DNA of 64,000 nucleotides from Meridianimaribacter flavus (GCF_004366715.1 NZ_SOQZ01000005.1:124001-188000); one strand, 5' to 3'. Counted from the first letter of the stretch, positions 1 to 9,869 are shown. A program made the numbers and translations. Notes: generated by a model from the sequence alone, not told the origin.

Positions 1-1520
1 GCTTCTTCTTCGGTAAACCCTAAATAGTCAAACATTAAGGCTTGTGTTTTTTTATCATGAATTCTTATAGAACCACCACCAATTTCGTTTCCGTTTAACA
101 CTAAATCATAAGCGTTTGCTTTAACAGCTCCAGGGTTGGTTTCTAAAAGTTCCAATTGTCCTGGTTTTGGAGAAGTAAATGGATGATGCATTGCATGGTA
201 ACGCTCTGTGTCTTCATCCCATTCTAATAATGGAAAATCCATTACCCAAAGTGGTGCAAATTCATTTGGTTTTCTTAATCCTAAACGTTCAGCAAGCTCC
301 ATACGTAAAGCACTTAACTGTGTTCTTACTTTATTTGTGTCACCAGATAGCACACAAATTAAATCTCCTGCTTTAGCTCCAGTTACTTCAGCCCATTTAG
401 CTAAATCGTCTTGGTCATAAAACTTATCCACTGAAGATTTGAAAGTACCATCATCATTACAACGACAATACACCATTCCTAAAGCGCCAACTTGCGGTCG
501 CTTTACCCAGTCAATAAGTTTGTCTATCTCTTTTCTTGTGTAACTGTTTCCTCCAGGAACAGCGATTCCTACTACTAATTCAGCGTTGTTAAAAACACCA
601 AAGTCTTTATGTTGTGCTACTTCGTTAAGTTCTCCAAACTCCATTCCAAAACGAATGTCTGGTTTGTCGTTTCCATACAAGCGCATAGCATCGTCATAAA
701 GCATTCTTGGGAATTCTTGAATATCAACTCCATTTACTTCTTTAAGTAAATGACGTGTTAAACCTTCAAAAGCGTTTAAGATATCTTCTTGCTCTACAAA
801 CGCCATTTCACAGTCTATTTGTGTAAACTCAGGTTGTCTGTCGGCACGTAAATCTTCATCTCTAAAGCATTTTACAATTTGAAAATACTTATCCATTCCA
901 CCAACCATAAGCAATTGCTTAAAAGTTTGAGGTGACTGCGGAAGCGCATAAAATTGACCTTCGTTCATACGAGAAGGTACCACAAAATCGCGAGCTCCTT
1001 CAGGAGTAGACTTAATTAAATACGGAGTTTCTACTTCTATAAAACCTTCTTTTGATAAATAGTTGCGAACTTCTTGAGTAACTTTATGTCTGAATATCAA
1101 ACTGTTTTTTACTGGATTACGACGAATATCTAAGTAACGATACTTCATACGTAACTCTTCACCTCCATCTGTATCATCTTCAATAGTAAAAGGCGGTAAT
1201 TTGGCAGAGTTTAAAATGGTTAATTTGCTTACCAATATTTCAACGTCGCCTGTAAGTATGTTAGGGTTTTTAGAAGCACGTTCAATAACAGTTCCTGTAA
1301 CTTGAATGACAAACTCACGACCTAGCTTTTGAGCTTGTTCCATCATGGTTTTAGAAGTGCGTTCTTCATCAAAAATAAGTTGTGTAATACCATAACGGTC
1401 GCGTAAGTCTACCCAAACCATAAAGCCTTTATCACGAACTTTTTGAACCCAACCTGAAAGTGTTACTTCTGTATTAATATGTGATGCTCTTAACTCACCA
1501 CAGTTATGACTTCTATACAT
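1..1520 (-). CDS. aspS: Aspartate--tRNA ligase, C-terminus cut by window edge
   Basis: Class II aminoacyl-tRNA synthetase that charges tRNA-Asp in the cytoplasm. About 506 residues are visible, starting [16 protein letters not shown]. The N-terminal OB-fold anticodon-binding domain covers roughly residues 1-110. The class II motif 2 region, [16 protein letters not shown], lies near residues 216-232. The long bacterial GAD insertion follows, at about 290-420. Motif 3 and the C-terminal end are off the left edge. The ATG at 1518-1520 matches the usual start of the bacterial family and has a good Bacteroidetes promoter just upstream. The gene reads leftwards and is separated from the efflux operon behind it by a terminator, so it is its own transcription unit. 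Confidence 0.95.
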   Translation of the reverse strand, partial: MYRSHNCGELRASHINTEVTLSGWVQKVRDKGFMVWVDLRDRYGITQLIFDEERTSKTMMEQAQKLGREFVIQVTGTVIERASKNPNILTGDVEILVSKLTILNSAKLPPFTIEDDTDGGEELRMKYRYLDIRRNPVKNSLIFRHKVTQEVRNYLSKEGFIEVETPYLIKSTPEGARDFVVPSRMNEGQFYALPQSPQTFKQLLMVGGMDKYFQIVKCFRDEDLRADRQPEFTQIDCEMAFVEQEDILNAFEGLTRHLLKEVNGVDIQEFPRMLYDDAMRLYGNDKPDIRFGMEFGELNEVAQHKDFGVFNNAELVVGIAVPGGNSYTRKEIDKLIDWVKRPQVGALGMVYCRCNDDGTFKSSVDKFYDQDDLAKWAEVTGAKAGDLICVLSGDTNKVRTQLSALRMELAERLGLRKPNEFAPLWVMDFPLLEWDEDTERYHAMHHPFTSPKPGQLELLETNPGAVKANAYDLVLNGNEIGGGSIRIHDKKTQALMFDYLGFTEEE

Positions 1521-1538
1521 ACTATAAATTTTGATGTG

Positions 1539-1568
1539 CAAATTTAATGAAGTTAAATGATTATCAAA
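1539..1568 (-). promoter_or_regulatory. Bacteroidetes-type promoter of aspS
   Basis: On the minus strand a TTTG (-33 element, 1565-1568) is followed after 18 nt by TAAATTTG (-7 element, 1539-1546), an exact match to TAnnTTTG. It sits about 20 nt upstream of the aspS ATG, which also supports the chosen start. Confidence 0.7.
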
Positions 1569-1572
1569 TAAA

Positions 1573-1600
1573 AAAAGCCTCAACATTTGTAGAGGCTTTT
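1573..1600 (-). terminator. Intrinsic terminator of the efflux operon
   Basis: AAAAGCCTC pairs with GAGGCTTTT around a 10-nt loop, and on the minus strand it is followed by a run of T. It lies 46 nt after the RND pump stop codon. Confidence 0.8.
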
Positions 1601-1646
1601 CTGCTATTAATCAAACTACTTAAACAGGGTTAAGATAGTACTTTCA

Positions 1647-4600
1647 TTATTCTTCAATGCGTTCATTCATAGAAAACGCTACTTGCTCTTCTTCTTCATT
1701 GCCAGATGATCTTTTTCGGAGCCACATTTTAAACTTAGTGACTAAGAAGAATAGAACAGGAACTATAATAAGGGTAAGGAACGTTGCAATAAGTAATCCG
1801 TAAATTACTGTCCAAGCTAATGGTCCCCAGAAAATAACGTTGTCACCACCAATGTATACATTAGCATCAAACTCTTTAAATAATGTAAAGAAATTAATGT
1901 TTAATCCAATGGCTAATGGTACTAAACCAAATATAGTTGTGATTGCAGTTAATAGTACTGGACGTAAACGTGCTTTACCTGCTTTTACAATACTTTCGTA
2001 TAAATCTTCTTCTTCAAGGTAATCGTCATCTTCAAGATTAAGATTTACCTTTTTTCGGTCAATTAACAGTTGTGCGTAATCTAGGAGTACAACACCATTG
2101 TTTACCACAACTCCTGCTAGTGATATAATACCAACCATGGTCATCATAATTACAAAGGCGCTTCCTGTTATAACAATTCCTCCAAATACACCTATTAAAC
2201 TTAAGAAGATCGCTAACATGATAATTGTTGGCTTTGAAATAGAGTTAAATTGGAATATTAAAATGAAGAAAATTAAACCTAAACCTGTAAAGAATGCACC
2301 CATTAAAAAGGCCATTTGTTTGTTTTGCTCTTCAATTTGACCAGTATAATCTACTTTAATATTATCAGGCAAACCTTCGTAAGCCTGCATTTCATTTTGA
2401 ATTTGGGTTACCACAGCTCCTGCATCAGTAAATCCTGGTGCTAATGCTGAATAAACTGTTACCACACGCTTGGTGTCTTTGTGTTTAATAGCACTAAAAC
2501 CTGAAGTATTTTCGGCATGAGCAATGGCAGAAACAGGTATCTCTTTAATTTGCCCACTTGCCATATCTCTAAATGTGATTTTTTGATTGAAAAGTGCACT
2601 TTTATTGTAGCGGTTATCTTCATTAAATCTCACATAAATATCATAATCGTCACCACCTTCTTTGTAAATACCAGCTTTAGACCCAAAAATAGAATTACGT
2701 AATTGCTGCCCAACTTGTGATGCAGATACACCTAATTCACCTGCTTTTTCTCTGTCAACAATAACACGCATTACAGGTTTGTCTTTGTTAACATCAATTT
2801 TAAGCTCATCAATACCAGCTACGTTTTTACTGTTGATAAACTCACGCATTTGCTCAGCAGCATTGATAAGTTCGTTATAGTCTTCACCTTCTAATTCGAT
2901 ATTAATTGGTGCTCCTGCAGGAGGTCCATCAACATTTTTTTCTACAGAGATTAATACACCTGGGAATATGCCAACTAAAGCTTTTTGAACTTTTTGACGC
3001 AGTAACTCACTGTCTTCACCTTCACGATATTTAAATTCACGCATTGATGCGGTAATTTTTGCTTTATGAGGCATTTCGGCAGCTGAACCACCATCGGTTT
3101 GTGGGTTTCCAGCACCTTCACCAACTTGAGATACAGCACTTTCAACCATAAAGTTGTAATCGCCATTTTTATATTGGTCGTCATCTAAAACATCGTAAAC
3201 AATCTTTTCAATTTCTTTGGTTATAGCATTGGTTTTTTCAATTGCTGTACCTTCAGGATATTCAATGTAAACAATGATTTGATTCGGGATGTTATCTGGG
3301 AAAAACTCTACTTTGGTACGTTGGGTAGCTAATGAAGCTCCAAAAGCTATAAAAGCAATAATAAGCAGTAAAAATGTTCCGACAGCTAAACCGTAAGGAC
3401 GCCAACCTTTTAAGGCTTTACGCAATTGTCTTTCATACCAGTTTTCTAGTTTTACTAATGTTTTGGTTTGGAAATTATTTGCCCATTTACGTAAAAACAA
3501 TCGATACACCCAAAGCATAACAGCTGTAAATACCATTAAGGTTCCTAAAGCTCTGTATTCTCCACCAACAATAAATATAATAATACCAATAACAGCCATT
3601 ATAATTGTTGTTCTTATGATTTTGTGAAGAGGCATGTCTTTGTCTTCGGTATTCATAAATTGAGATACTAAAACAGAGTTAAAGAAAATAGCCACGAATA
3701 ATGATGATCCTAATACTATAGATAGTGTTTGAGGTAAAATCATCATAAATTCTCCCATAATTCCAGGCCATAATCCTAATGGAATAAAGGCAGCTACTGT
3801 AGTTGCTGTTGAAATGATAATAGGAAACGCAATTTCACCAATACCTTTTTTAGCAGCTTCAATTCGGCTCATACCTTCTTCGTCCATTAAACGATAGACG
3901 TTTTCAACAACCACAATACCATTGTCTACCAACATACCAAGTCCCATAATTAGTCCAAATAATACCATGGTGTTTAGGGTAATACCAAACATACTTAGTA
4001 TCATGAGCGACATAAACATAGACATTGGTATTGCAAACCCAACAAATATGGCATTTTTAAATCCTAAGAAGAACATTAAAACGGTTACTACCAGAATAAC
4101 TCCAAAAATGATATTGTTTACTAAATCATCAACTTGACCGATAGTAACTGAAGATTGGTCGTTAGTAATGGTAATGTCTAAATCTTGAGGGAAAACATTT
4201 TCTTTAGATTCCTTAACTATAGTATGAATTTGTTCTGCAGCATCCACCATATTTTTACCAGCACGTTTTTTTACATCAAGCATTACTACTGGATGTCCAT
4301 ACTCACGTGCATAAGTGGTTTTATCTTCTTCTTTAAAGCTGACCGTTGCAACATCTTTTAAATAGATAGGATAATCGTTTTCAGATTTTACAACAAAGTT
4401 TTCCAATTCTGAAGGTGTTTCGATTTCACCTAAAACTCTAATCGTACGACGTTGTCCACTCGCTTTGATGTTACCAGCAGACATAGTTACGTTTCCACCA
4501 TTTATGGCATTAATGATATCGCTAAAGGTTACTTTAGCTGCGGTCATTTTATAAATATCTACAGCAACTTCAACTTCTTTTTCTTGCGCACCACGAATAG

Positions 4601-5168
4601 CAACTTCTTTAATTTCTAGTAAGTCTTCAATTTCATCTTGAAGGTACTCACCATATTCTTTAAGTTTTTCTACAGGATAATCACCAGAAATATTAATGTT
4701 TAGAATTGGCATTTCTTCTGAAAGACTTAGCTCAAACACATCAGGTTCTACTTTTGCACCATTAAATGTTGGCCAATCCTCGCCAGCAGTTTCAGATTCT
4801 ATTTCGTCTTTTACCTTCTGTTTGGCTTGTTCAACGGTTAAGTTTTCGTCAAACTCAACAATTACCATAGAATAATCTTCGGCTGAGGTAGAGGTTATTT
4901 CTACTACATTACTTACGGTTTTTAGCTGGTCTTCTAGTGGGTCTGTTACTAGTTTTTCAATGTCCTCAGCTGTGTTTCCTGGAAAAACAGTGCTTACATA
5001 TATTTTGGTTTCGTTTACTTCTGGGAAGTTTTCTCGTGGCATATCAAAAAATGCCGAAACACCTAGATAAAAGAATACCAATATAAGGACATACATTGTC
5101 GTTTTATTGTTGATTGCCCATGAGGACAACCCAAATTCTTTATTGACTTTTTTCTGTTTGTCAGTCAT
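1647..5168 (-). CDS. RND efflux pump permease (AcrB/HAE1 type)
   Basis: Inner-membrane proton-driven exporter of a tripartite pump. Its 1173 residues fit the AcrB-type superfamily (usually 1020-1200). There is one N-terminal membrane helix (about 23-43), a large periplasmic porter domain, a six-helix block from about residue 345, a second periplasmic domain from about 640 and a second six-helix block near 985-1150. Helix 4 carries LVDNGIVVVEN, where AcrB has two adjacent aspartates; one is Asn here, as in many RND subfamilies. A charged Glu-rich tail ends the protein. It is the last gene of the TetR-TolC-MFP-RND operon, 15 nt after the adaptor gene. The substrate cannot be told from sequence; a multidrug or organic-compound role is inference. 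Confidence 0.92.
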   Translation of the reverse strand: MTDKQKKVNKEFGLSSWAINNKTTMYVLILVFFYLGVSAFFDMPRENFPEVNETKIYVSTVFPGNTAEDIEKLVTDPLEDQLKTVSNVVEITSTSAEDYSMVIVEFDENLTVEQAKQKVKDEIESETAGEDWPTFNGAKVEPDVFELSLSEEMPILNINISGDYPVEKLKEYGEYLQDEIEDLLEIKEVAIRGAQEKEVEVAVDIYKMTAAKVTFSDIINAINGGNVTMSAGNIKASGQRRTIRVLGEIETPSELENFVVKSENDYPIYLKDVATVSFKEEDKTTYAREYGHPVVMLDVKKRAGKNMVDAAEQIHTIVKESKENVFPQDLDITITNDQSSVTIGQVDDLVNNIIFGVILVVTVLMFFLGFKNAIFVGFAIPMSMFMSLMILSMFGITLNTMVLFGLIMGLGMLVDNGIVVVENVYRLMDEEGMSRIEAAKKGIGEIAFPIIISTATTVAAFIPLGLWPGIMGEFMMILPQTLSIVLGSSLFVAIFFNSVLVSQFMNTEDKDMPLHKIIRTTIIMAVIGIIIFIVGGEYRALGTLMVFTAVMLWVYRLFLRKWANNFQTKTLVKLENWYERQLRKALKGWRPYGLAVGTFLLLIIAFIAFGASLATQRTKVEFFPDNIPNQIIVYIEYPEGTAIEKTNAITKEIEKIVYDVLDDDQYKNGDYNFMVESAVSQVGEGAGNPQTDGGSAAEMPHKAKITASMREFKYREGEDSELLRQKVQKALVGIFPGVLISVEKNVDGPPAGAPINIELEGEDYNELINAAEQMREFINSKNVAGIDELKIDVNKDKPVMRVIVDREKAGELGVSASQVGQQLRNSIFGSKAGIYKEGGDDYDIYVRFNEDNRYNKSALFNQKITFRDMASGQIKEIPVSAIAHAENTSGFSAIKHKDTKRVVTVYSALAPGFTDAGAVVTQIQNEMQAYEGLPDNIKVDYTGQIEEQNKQMAFLMGAFFTGLGLIFFILIFQFNSISKPTIIMLAIFLSLIGVFGGIVITGSAFVIMMTMVGIISLAGVVVNNGVVLLDYAQLLIDRKKVNLNLEDDDYLEEEDLYESIVKAGKARLRPVLLTAITTIFGLVPLAIGLNINFFTLFKEFDANVYIGGDNVIFWGPLAWTVIYGLLIATFLTLIIVPVLFFLVTKFKMWLRKRSSGNEEEEQVAFSMNERIEE

Positions 5169-5183
5169 AACTTTGGTTGATCG

Positions 5184-6374
5184 TTAATTGATTGAGTCTT
5201 TATTGATATTAATTACCTTAACTGTTTGCTCGTCTTTAACACTACGTGCACCTTCTTTAATGATTTCAGCACCTTTTTCAATTCCTGAAAGGACTTCAAT
5301 AACATCTCCTTGTGTTTTACCAGTTTTGATAATTACTTTTTTAGCAACACCTTCTTCTTTGTCATTTTTATCTTCAACAACATATATGTATTGCTCGCCT
5401 TCAGCATTTTCGGAAATGACACTTTGAGGGATTAAAATGGCACTCTCATTAGTGTAATCGTTGATTTTTAACTTCGCTGTTAAGTTTGGTTTAATAGTAT
5501 TGTCTCCTTTAGGTAATCCAATTTCAACTTTAAATGTTCTGTTAGCAGCATTGATAAAATCTCCTGCTTGACGAACATTACTTTCAACAGTTTTACCAAG
5601 TACAGGAAACTCAACATCTACATGTTTACCTACAGTAACGTCTTTAATGTAACGCTCAGGAACCTCAGTTTCTATATACATATTACTTAGGTTTACAATT
5701 CGCATTAAAGGCGATTGACCAGCAGCTACAACACTACCTTGTTCGGTAATAACGTCATCAATAGTTCCAGAAAATGGAGCTCTTACAGTAGTTTTAGCTA
5801 CTTGTTGTTTTATTTGGTCAACAGCTTTTTGTTGCGCTTCGTAATTAGATTTTGCTTGTAAAAATTGAATTTCACTACCTATGTTTTGATCCCATAAACG
5901 TTTTTGACGTTCGTAAGTGGTTTTAGCTAAATCTGCTTGAATTTGAAGCTGAGATAATTGTTGGCCTAATCCACCATCATCAATTTTAGCTAACACTTGT
6001 CCTTTAGTTACCTTTTGTCCTTCTTTTACATATACATTGGTAAGAATACCATTATACTCTGGTGTGATTACTAAAAGGTTTTTTGTTGTAACATTACCTT
6101 GAACTTCAAAATAGTGGTTAAACACTTCTTGTTTAGCTGTGATTGTAGTAATAAGTGGTACTTTTTTTACAGTATCTAATTTTGAAATAACAGCATCTAG
6201 TTGTTTTAGCTTTTCATCTGCTTCGTGTTGTTCTGCAACAACTTCAGCACGTTTTTGGCGTAATAATTCTAGATTGTTGGAGCTTAAAACATTCTCCATA
6301 GAGTTCTTTTTGTTTTCGCCTCCACATGAGACTAAAACTAAAGCTGTAATTACTAATAAATATATTTTTTTCAT
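5184..6374 (-). CDS. RND efflux periplasmic adaptor (membrane fusion protein), lipoprotein
   Basis: Adaptor that links the RND permease to the TolC channel. Of 396 residues, the first 17 form a lipoprotein signal ending in a lipobox (LVSC, Cys17), so the protein is probably anchored to a membrane by lipid. A predicted coiled coil follows (about 28-70: LELLRQKRAEVVAEQHEADE), then a biotinyl/lipoyl-like half motif (GQKVTKGQVLAKIDDG, near 119-134), a helical hairpin (135-195), the second lipoyl half (ATTVRAPFSGTIDDV region) and beta-barrel and membrane-proximal domains. It is placed between TolC (21-nt gap) and the RND gene (15-nt gap), as expected for co-expression of all three parts. Confidence 0.92.
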   Translation of the reverse strand: MKKIYLLVITALVLVSCGGENKKNSMENVLSSNNLELLRQKRAEVVAEQHEADEKLKQLDAVISKLDTVKKVPLITTITAKQEVFNHYFEVQGNVTTKNLLVITPEYNGILTNVYVKEGQKVTKGQVLAKIDDGGLGQQLSQLQIQADLAKTTYERQKRLWDQNIGSEIQFLQAKSNYEAQQKAVDQIKQQVAKTTVRAPFSGTIDDVITEQGSVVAAGQSPLMRIVNLSNMYIETEVPERYIKDVTVGKHVDVEFPVLGKTVESNVRQAGDFINAANRTFKVEIGLPKGDNTIKPNLTAKLKINDYTNESAILIPQSVISENAEGEQYIYVVEDKNDKEEGVAKKVIIKTGKTQGDVIEVLSGIEKGAEIIKEGARSVKDEQTVKVININKDSIN

Positions 6375-6395
6375 GATGTGGTATTACGTAATTGA

Positions 6396-7811
6396 TTAGT
6401 TTGATTGAATATTGTTAAGTGTGGTTTCTAATTCTGCTTTAGAGTTAATTACGTTAAGCATAGCTTGTAAAAACTCTTGTTGAGCAGTGTATAGTTGAGT
6501 TTGAGCTTGACGTAACTCAAAGCTAGAACCTACACCTTCAAAAAATTTGGTTTGGTTTTTACGCTCGATACGTTCGGCTAGATTAAGATTTTCTTTTTTG
6601 TTGTCGTATTCTTCAATAGCAAATTGGTATTCGCTTTTAGCATTAGCTATTTTAAGTCTTATTTGTTGTTCGGTTTCGGTTAAATCAGCTTTTGCTTTTT
6701 CAAGATTTATTTGAGCACGTTGTGTTGAAGCACTTCGCATACCTGAACTAAATATTGGAATGTTTAAGCTTACACCAAATAATGAAGAACCAAACCAATC
6801 TTGTTCCTTTTCTAAAAAGGAAAAATCATCGCTAAATGCAGAATAGCCACCATTAACAAAAGCGTTTAGTGTTGGTAATGCTTTGCTTTTTTCTAGTTTA
6901 ACTAAAAGCTCTTTTGAAATCATATCGTTTTCAGAAATTTGAAAATCAATAGTATTTTCAACAGACTCGTCAGCTTCTAATAATTCTAAGCTTATATTTT
7001 GTGCTGTTAAGGTTTCTAAATTATCAGTAAGTGTTGTTTGAGAATTTAAGTCAATACCAAGAGTTATATTAAGCATTTGGTAGGCTAATGTTTTTAAACG
7101 CTCAGTATTTCTTAAGTTACTTTCTACACTAGATAATGTGATTTTTAATTGCTCAACGCTCTCTTCTTCTTCAAGACCATTTTCATAAATCTTAGTAGTC
7201 TCGTCAAGGTTTTTAGTTAGTACTTCTAAGTTTCTTTTTAAAATAGAAATACTTTCTTCTGCAAGTAATACATTTCCGTAAGCGTTAATTACTGCTTTTC
7301 TTACTTCTAAATCGGTTTTAACTTTAGCATTTTCAGAAATTTGTAAATACACTTTTGCCGATTGTAAGCCAACAAGATATGACCCATCAAAAAGTAATTG
7401 AGATAAGGTAGCTGTTGCTGTTACGCTTTGCTTTGTTCCAAAACGTAAAGGAATAAACCCTTGAGGAGTAGTAACATTGAAGTTATCTTGAGTTACATCA
7501 AAATAGTCATTCACTATATCAATAGTACTTTGAGTATTGTCAAAAGCAGCAGCAGGTAAAAGCTGAACTTGTTGTTTTAACCAGTTTTGATAATCTACAC
7601 CAACATTAACTTGTGGTAATCCTGCAGCAGTGGTTTCCCATTTTTGCTTTTTGGCTGCTTCTATATCTCGAGTAGCATTTTGTGCCGATCGATTGTTTTC
7701 TAGAGCATAATCTATAGCTTCCTGTAGGCTGAAATTATAGACATTCTCTTCTTGAGCAAAAGCTGACCAAGACAAGAATAACCCTAAAAGGATAATTGAG
7801 ATGTGTTTCAT
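6396..7811 (-). CDS. TolC-family outer membrane efflux channel
   Basis: Outer-membrane exit duct of the tripartite pump. The 471 residues begin with a Sec signal peptide (cleavage likely after SAFA, residue 19). The mature protein has the internal duplication and long helices with heptads typical of the OEP family, including RAQINLEKAKADLTETEQQ near residue 365 and the closing helix FELRQAQTQLYTAQQEFLQA. Its ATG overlaps the stop of the TetR gene by one base (TAATG), so the two are probably translationally coupled. It is the second gene of the pump operon. Confidence 0.92.
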   Translation of the reverse strand: MKHISIILLGLFLSWSAFAQEENVYNFSLQEAIDYALENNRSAQNATRDIEAAKKQKWETTAAGLPQVNVGVDYQNWLKQQVQLLPAAAFDNTQSTIDIVNDYFDVTQDNFNVTTPQGFIPLRFGTKQSVTATATLSQLLFDGSYLVGLQSAKVYLQISENAKVKTDLEVRKAVINAYGNVLLAEESISILKRNLEVLTKNLDETTKIYENGLEEEESVEQLKITLSSVESNLRNTERLKTLAYQMLNITLGIDLNSQTTLTDNLETLTAQNISLELLEADESVENTIDFQISENDMISKELLVKLEKSKALPTLNAFVNGGYSAFSDDFSFLEKEQDWFGSSLFGVSLNIPIFSSGMRSASTQRAQINLEKAKADLTETEQQIRLKIANAKSEYQFAIEEYDNKKENLNLAERIERKNQTKFFEGVGSSFELRQAQTQLYTAQQEFLQAMLNVINSKAELETTLNNIQSN

Positions 7812-8422
7812 TAATTATTGTTTTGATTGATTTGTAAATAGTTGTTTAAGTGTTCTAGTCCTTTGCTTGTGCAAATACCTCGCAAATGGTATTCTAGATA
7901 ATTGTTCATAAGCATTCTCATAGAAAAATGTTCTAATGGAAATAATGACTTGTCTTTTAAAGCCATCATACAATTAAAATAGATTTTTGATATGAAATCT
8001 GAATTCAAATCTTCTCTAAATAATCCCATTTTTTTACCACGTTCTATGTTGCACCCAACACAATCTTCCATAACGCACATTTGTTTTTCTTTAATGTTAT
8101 GGAAAATTTTTGGGTAGTATTTTTCTAGTTGATATTGAGGAGAAGACTTTTCATCTTTTAAGTTTTTCATCAAAAACTGTTTGATTTCATAAATCTCTTC
8201 AATAGGGTTTTTTTCTTGGGTTCTAATCTCTTCAATACCAGTAGAAATAATTTGAAACAAAAGCATTACTGATTCTTCAACCAATACGGTTTTGTTTTCA
8301 AAATACTGATATATCGTTTTTTTAGAGATGCCTTGCGCATTGGCAATATCATCCATAGTTACACTCTTAAACCCATAGGTTAAGAACAAATCGACTGCTG
8401 TTTTTAAAATATCTTGCTTCAT
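7811..8422 (-). CDS. TetR/AcrR-family transcriptional regulator
   Basis: Probable repressor of the efflux operon it heads. Its 203 residues are the normal length. The N-terminal helix-turn-helix is clear (FKSVTMDDIANAQGISKKTI, about residues 18-37, then YQYFENK). The C-terminal ligand-binding part contains a Cys-rich stretch, MCVMEDCVGCNIERG, near residues 121-135, which is unusual and could sense thiol-reactive compounds or metal (inference). A perfect 9-bp inverted repeat lies just upstream of its promoter and is the likely operator. The first gene of a four-gene operon reading leftwards, divergent from the polyprenyl synthase gene. Confidence 0.9.
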   Translation of the reverse strand: MKQDILKTAVDLFLTYGFKSVTMDDIANAQGISKKTIYQYFENKTVLVEESVMLLFQIISTGIEEIRTQEKNPIEEIYEIKQFLMKNLKDEKSSPQYQLEKYYPKIFHNIKEKQMCVMEDCVGCNIERGKKMGLFREDLNSDFISKIYFNCMMALKDKSLFPLEHFSMRMLMNNYLEYHLRGICTSKGLEHLNNYLQINQNNN

Positions 8423-8432
8423 AATTCTGAGG

Positions 8433-8440
8433 CAAAACTA
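8433..8440 (-). promoter_or_regulatory. -7 element of the TetR-efflux operon promoter
   Basis: Minus-strand TAGTTTTG, an exact TAnnTTTG match, ending 10 nt before the TetR ATG. The inverted repeat at 8446-8473 begins only 5 nt further upstream and so covers the -33 region. Confidence 0.6.
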
Positions 8441-8445
8441 CGATA

Positions 8446-8473
8446 GGAAACTTTAAAAACAAAAAAAGTTTCC
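8446..8473. promoter_or_regulatory. Candidate TetR operator (perfect 9-bp inverted repeat)
   Basis: GGAAACTTT (8446-8454) and AAAGTTTCC (8465-8473) are perfect inverted repeats separated by 10 nt, 28 bp in total. The site is between the TetR gene and the divergent polyprenyl synthase gene and overlaps the place where the TetR promoter -33 box must lie. Size and position fit a TetR dimer site for autoregulation; the assignment is inferred. Confidence 0.6.
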
Positions 8474-8544
8474 AAAGTTTTAACAATTATTTAATATTGA
8501 AGATTGTGCTTGTTATACTGACGACAAATACCGATTTTTGTTTC

Positions 8545-9519
8545 ATGCAAACAGTACAATATTATCAAGAGCAGTTTATAGCTTATTTGGAAGAGTTTAC
8601 AAAACAACGTGAGCCAGAAAACCTTTATAATCCAGTTAATTATATTTTAAAGTTAGGAGGAAAGCGCTTGCGGCCTGTTTTAACTTTAATGGCAGCCGAA
8701 GTTTTTAATTGTGAATACCAAAAAGCGCTTGATGCTGCTTTGAGTGTTGAGGTGTTTCATAATTTTTCATTAGTTCATGATGATATTATGGATGATGCAC
8801 CTTTGCGAAGAGGTCAAGAAACTGTTCATGAAAAATGGGATATTAACACAGGTATTTTGTCTGGTGATGCGATGTTAATTTTAGCATATCAGTTATTCGA
8901 AAACTATGAGGCTACTACTTTTCAGGCTTTGGCAAAGTTGTTTAGCAAAACAGCTTTAGAGGTTTGCGAAGGACAACAGTATGACATTGATTTTGAAACA
9001 CGAGATGATGTTACTATTCCCGAGTATTTAAAAATGATTGAATATAAAACTGCTGTTTTGGTTGGTGCTGCTATGCAAATGGGAGCAATTGTAGCGCAAT
9101 CTTCTAAAGAAGACCAAGAAGGTATTTATGCTTTTGGCAAAAACCTAGGTATAGCTTTTCAATTACAAGATGATTATTTGGATGCTTTTGGAGACCCAAA
9201 AACGTTTGGAAAGCAAGTAGGTGGTGATATTATAGAAAATAAAAAGACCTTTTTATATTTAAAAACCCTAGAGTTTTCAAATGCTAATGATAAGTTACAG
9301 TTGCAGCATCTTTTTAGTATTAATCCAACAGACGCTAAGGATAAAATAGAAACCGTAAAGCAGTTATTTGAGTCGAGTGGTGCTTCTGAAGCTACAAAAG
9401 AAGAAATAAAAAAATATACCGAAAAGGCGTTTTCAGTTTTAGAACATCTAAATATTTCAAATGAAAATAAAGCTATCCTTAAAGCATTTGGGGAACAATT
9501 AATGAACAGAAATGTATAA
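8545..9519 (+). CDS. Polyprenyl synthetase (long-chain isoprenyl diphosphate synthase)
   Basis: Condenses isopentenyl diphosphate onto an allylic diphosphate to make a polyprenyl chain, probably for the menaquinone side chain or another isoprenoid. Both Asp-rich motifs are intact: DDIMD near residue 79 and DDYLD near residue 209, with the GGKRLRP motif near residue 38. An upstream in-frame ATG at 8497 would add 16 residues, but the internal ATG at 8545 (MQTVQYYQEQF) gives the normal N-terminus and 324 residues, so I use it. Product chain length cannot be read safely by eye. The next small gene overlaps its stop codon. Confidence 0.9.
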   Translation: MQTVQYYQEQFIAYLEEFTKQREPENLYNPVNYILKLGGKRLRPVLTLMAAEVFNCEYQKALDAALSVEVFHNFSLVHDDIMDDAPLRRGQETVHEKWDINTGILSGDAMLILAYQLFENYEATTFQALAKLFSKTALEVCEGQQYDIDFETRDDVTIPEYLKMIEYKTAVLVGAAMQMGAIVAQSSKEDQEGIYAFGKNLGIAFQLQDDYLDAFGDPKTFGKQVGGDIIENKKTFLYLKTLEFSNANDKLQLQHLFSINPTDAKDKIETVKQLFESSGASEATKEEIKKYTEKAFSVLEHLNISNENKAILKAFGEQLMNRNV

Positions 9520-9869
9520 TGCAGCTACCAGCAACTTTTGAAGAATTAATTGATGAAGCAAATAAGCTTGAGTTGTATTCTAAATTAGTAAAGCAATTAA
9601 ACAAGGATTTCTTATTTGCTAATATTGATTTAGATTTTGATGAAGCTATTTTGCCAACAAGTTTAAAGCTACTGCTTCATGAAACCGTTTACAAACTCAT
9701 CCAAGAAAAATTTGCGGAGTACCTTAACTTACTTTACATCATTGATGTGCCAGAAGATAAAATAAAACAGCTAAATGGTGATGATACTTTAAAACTTTCA
9801 GAAGAGGTTGCCTTTTTAATTTTGCTTCGCGAATGGCAAAAAGTATGGTTTAAGCATAAATACTCTTAA
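9519..9869 (+). CDS. Hypothetical protein coupled to the polyprenyl synthase
   Basis: I do not recognise this 116-residue protein. It is acidic, probably all-helical and cytoplasmic: it has no signal peptide or membrane segment. Its start overlaps the stop of the polyprenyl synthase gene (TAATG), which argues that it is a real, translationally coupled gene and may act with that enzyme. It ends in a conserved-looking aromatic/basic tail, REWQKVWFKHKYS. The 3' end abuts the convergent beta-barrel gene with a 4-base overlap. Confidence 0.75.
   Translation: MQLPATFEELIDEANKLELYSKLVKQLNKDFLFANIDLDFDEAILPTSLKLLLHETVYKLIQEKFAEYLNLLYIIDVPEDKIKQLNGDDTLKLSEEVAFLILLREWQKVWFKHKYS

Noticed and set aside
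8497-8544. Upstream ATG extension of the polyprenyl synthase
   Set aside because: The 16 extra residues do not resemble the family; the start at 8545 gives the standard N-terminus.
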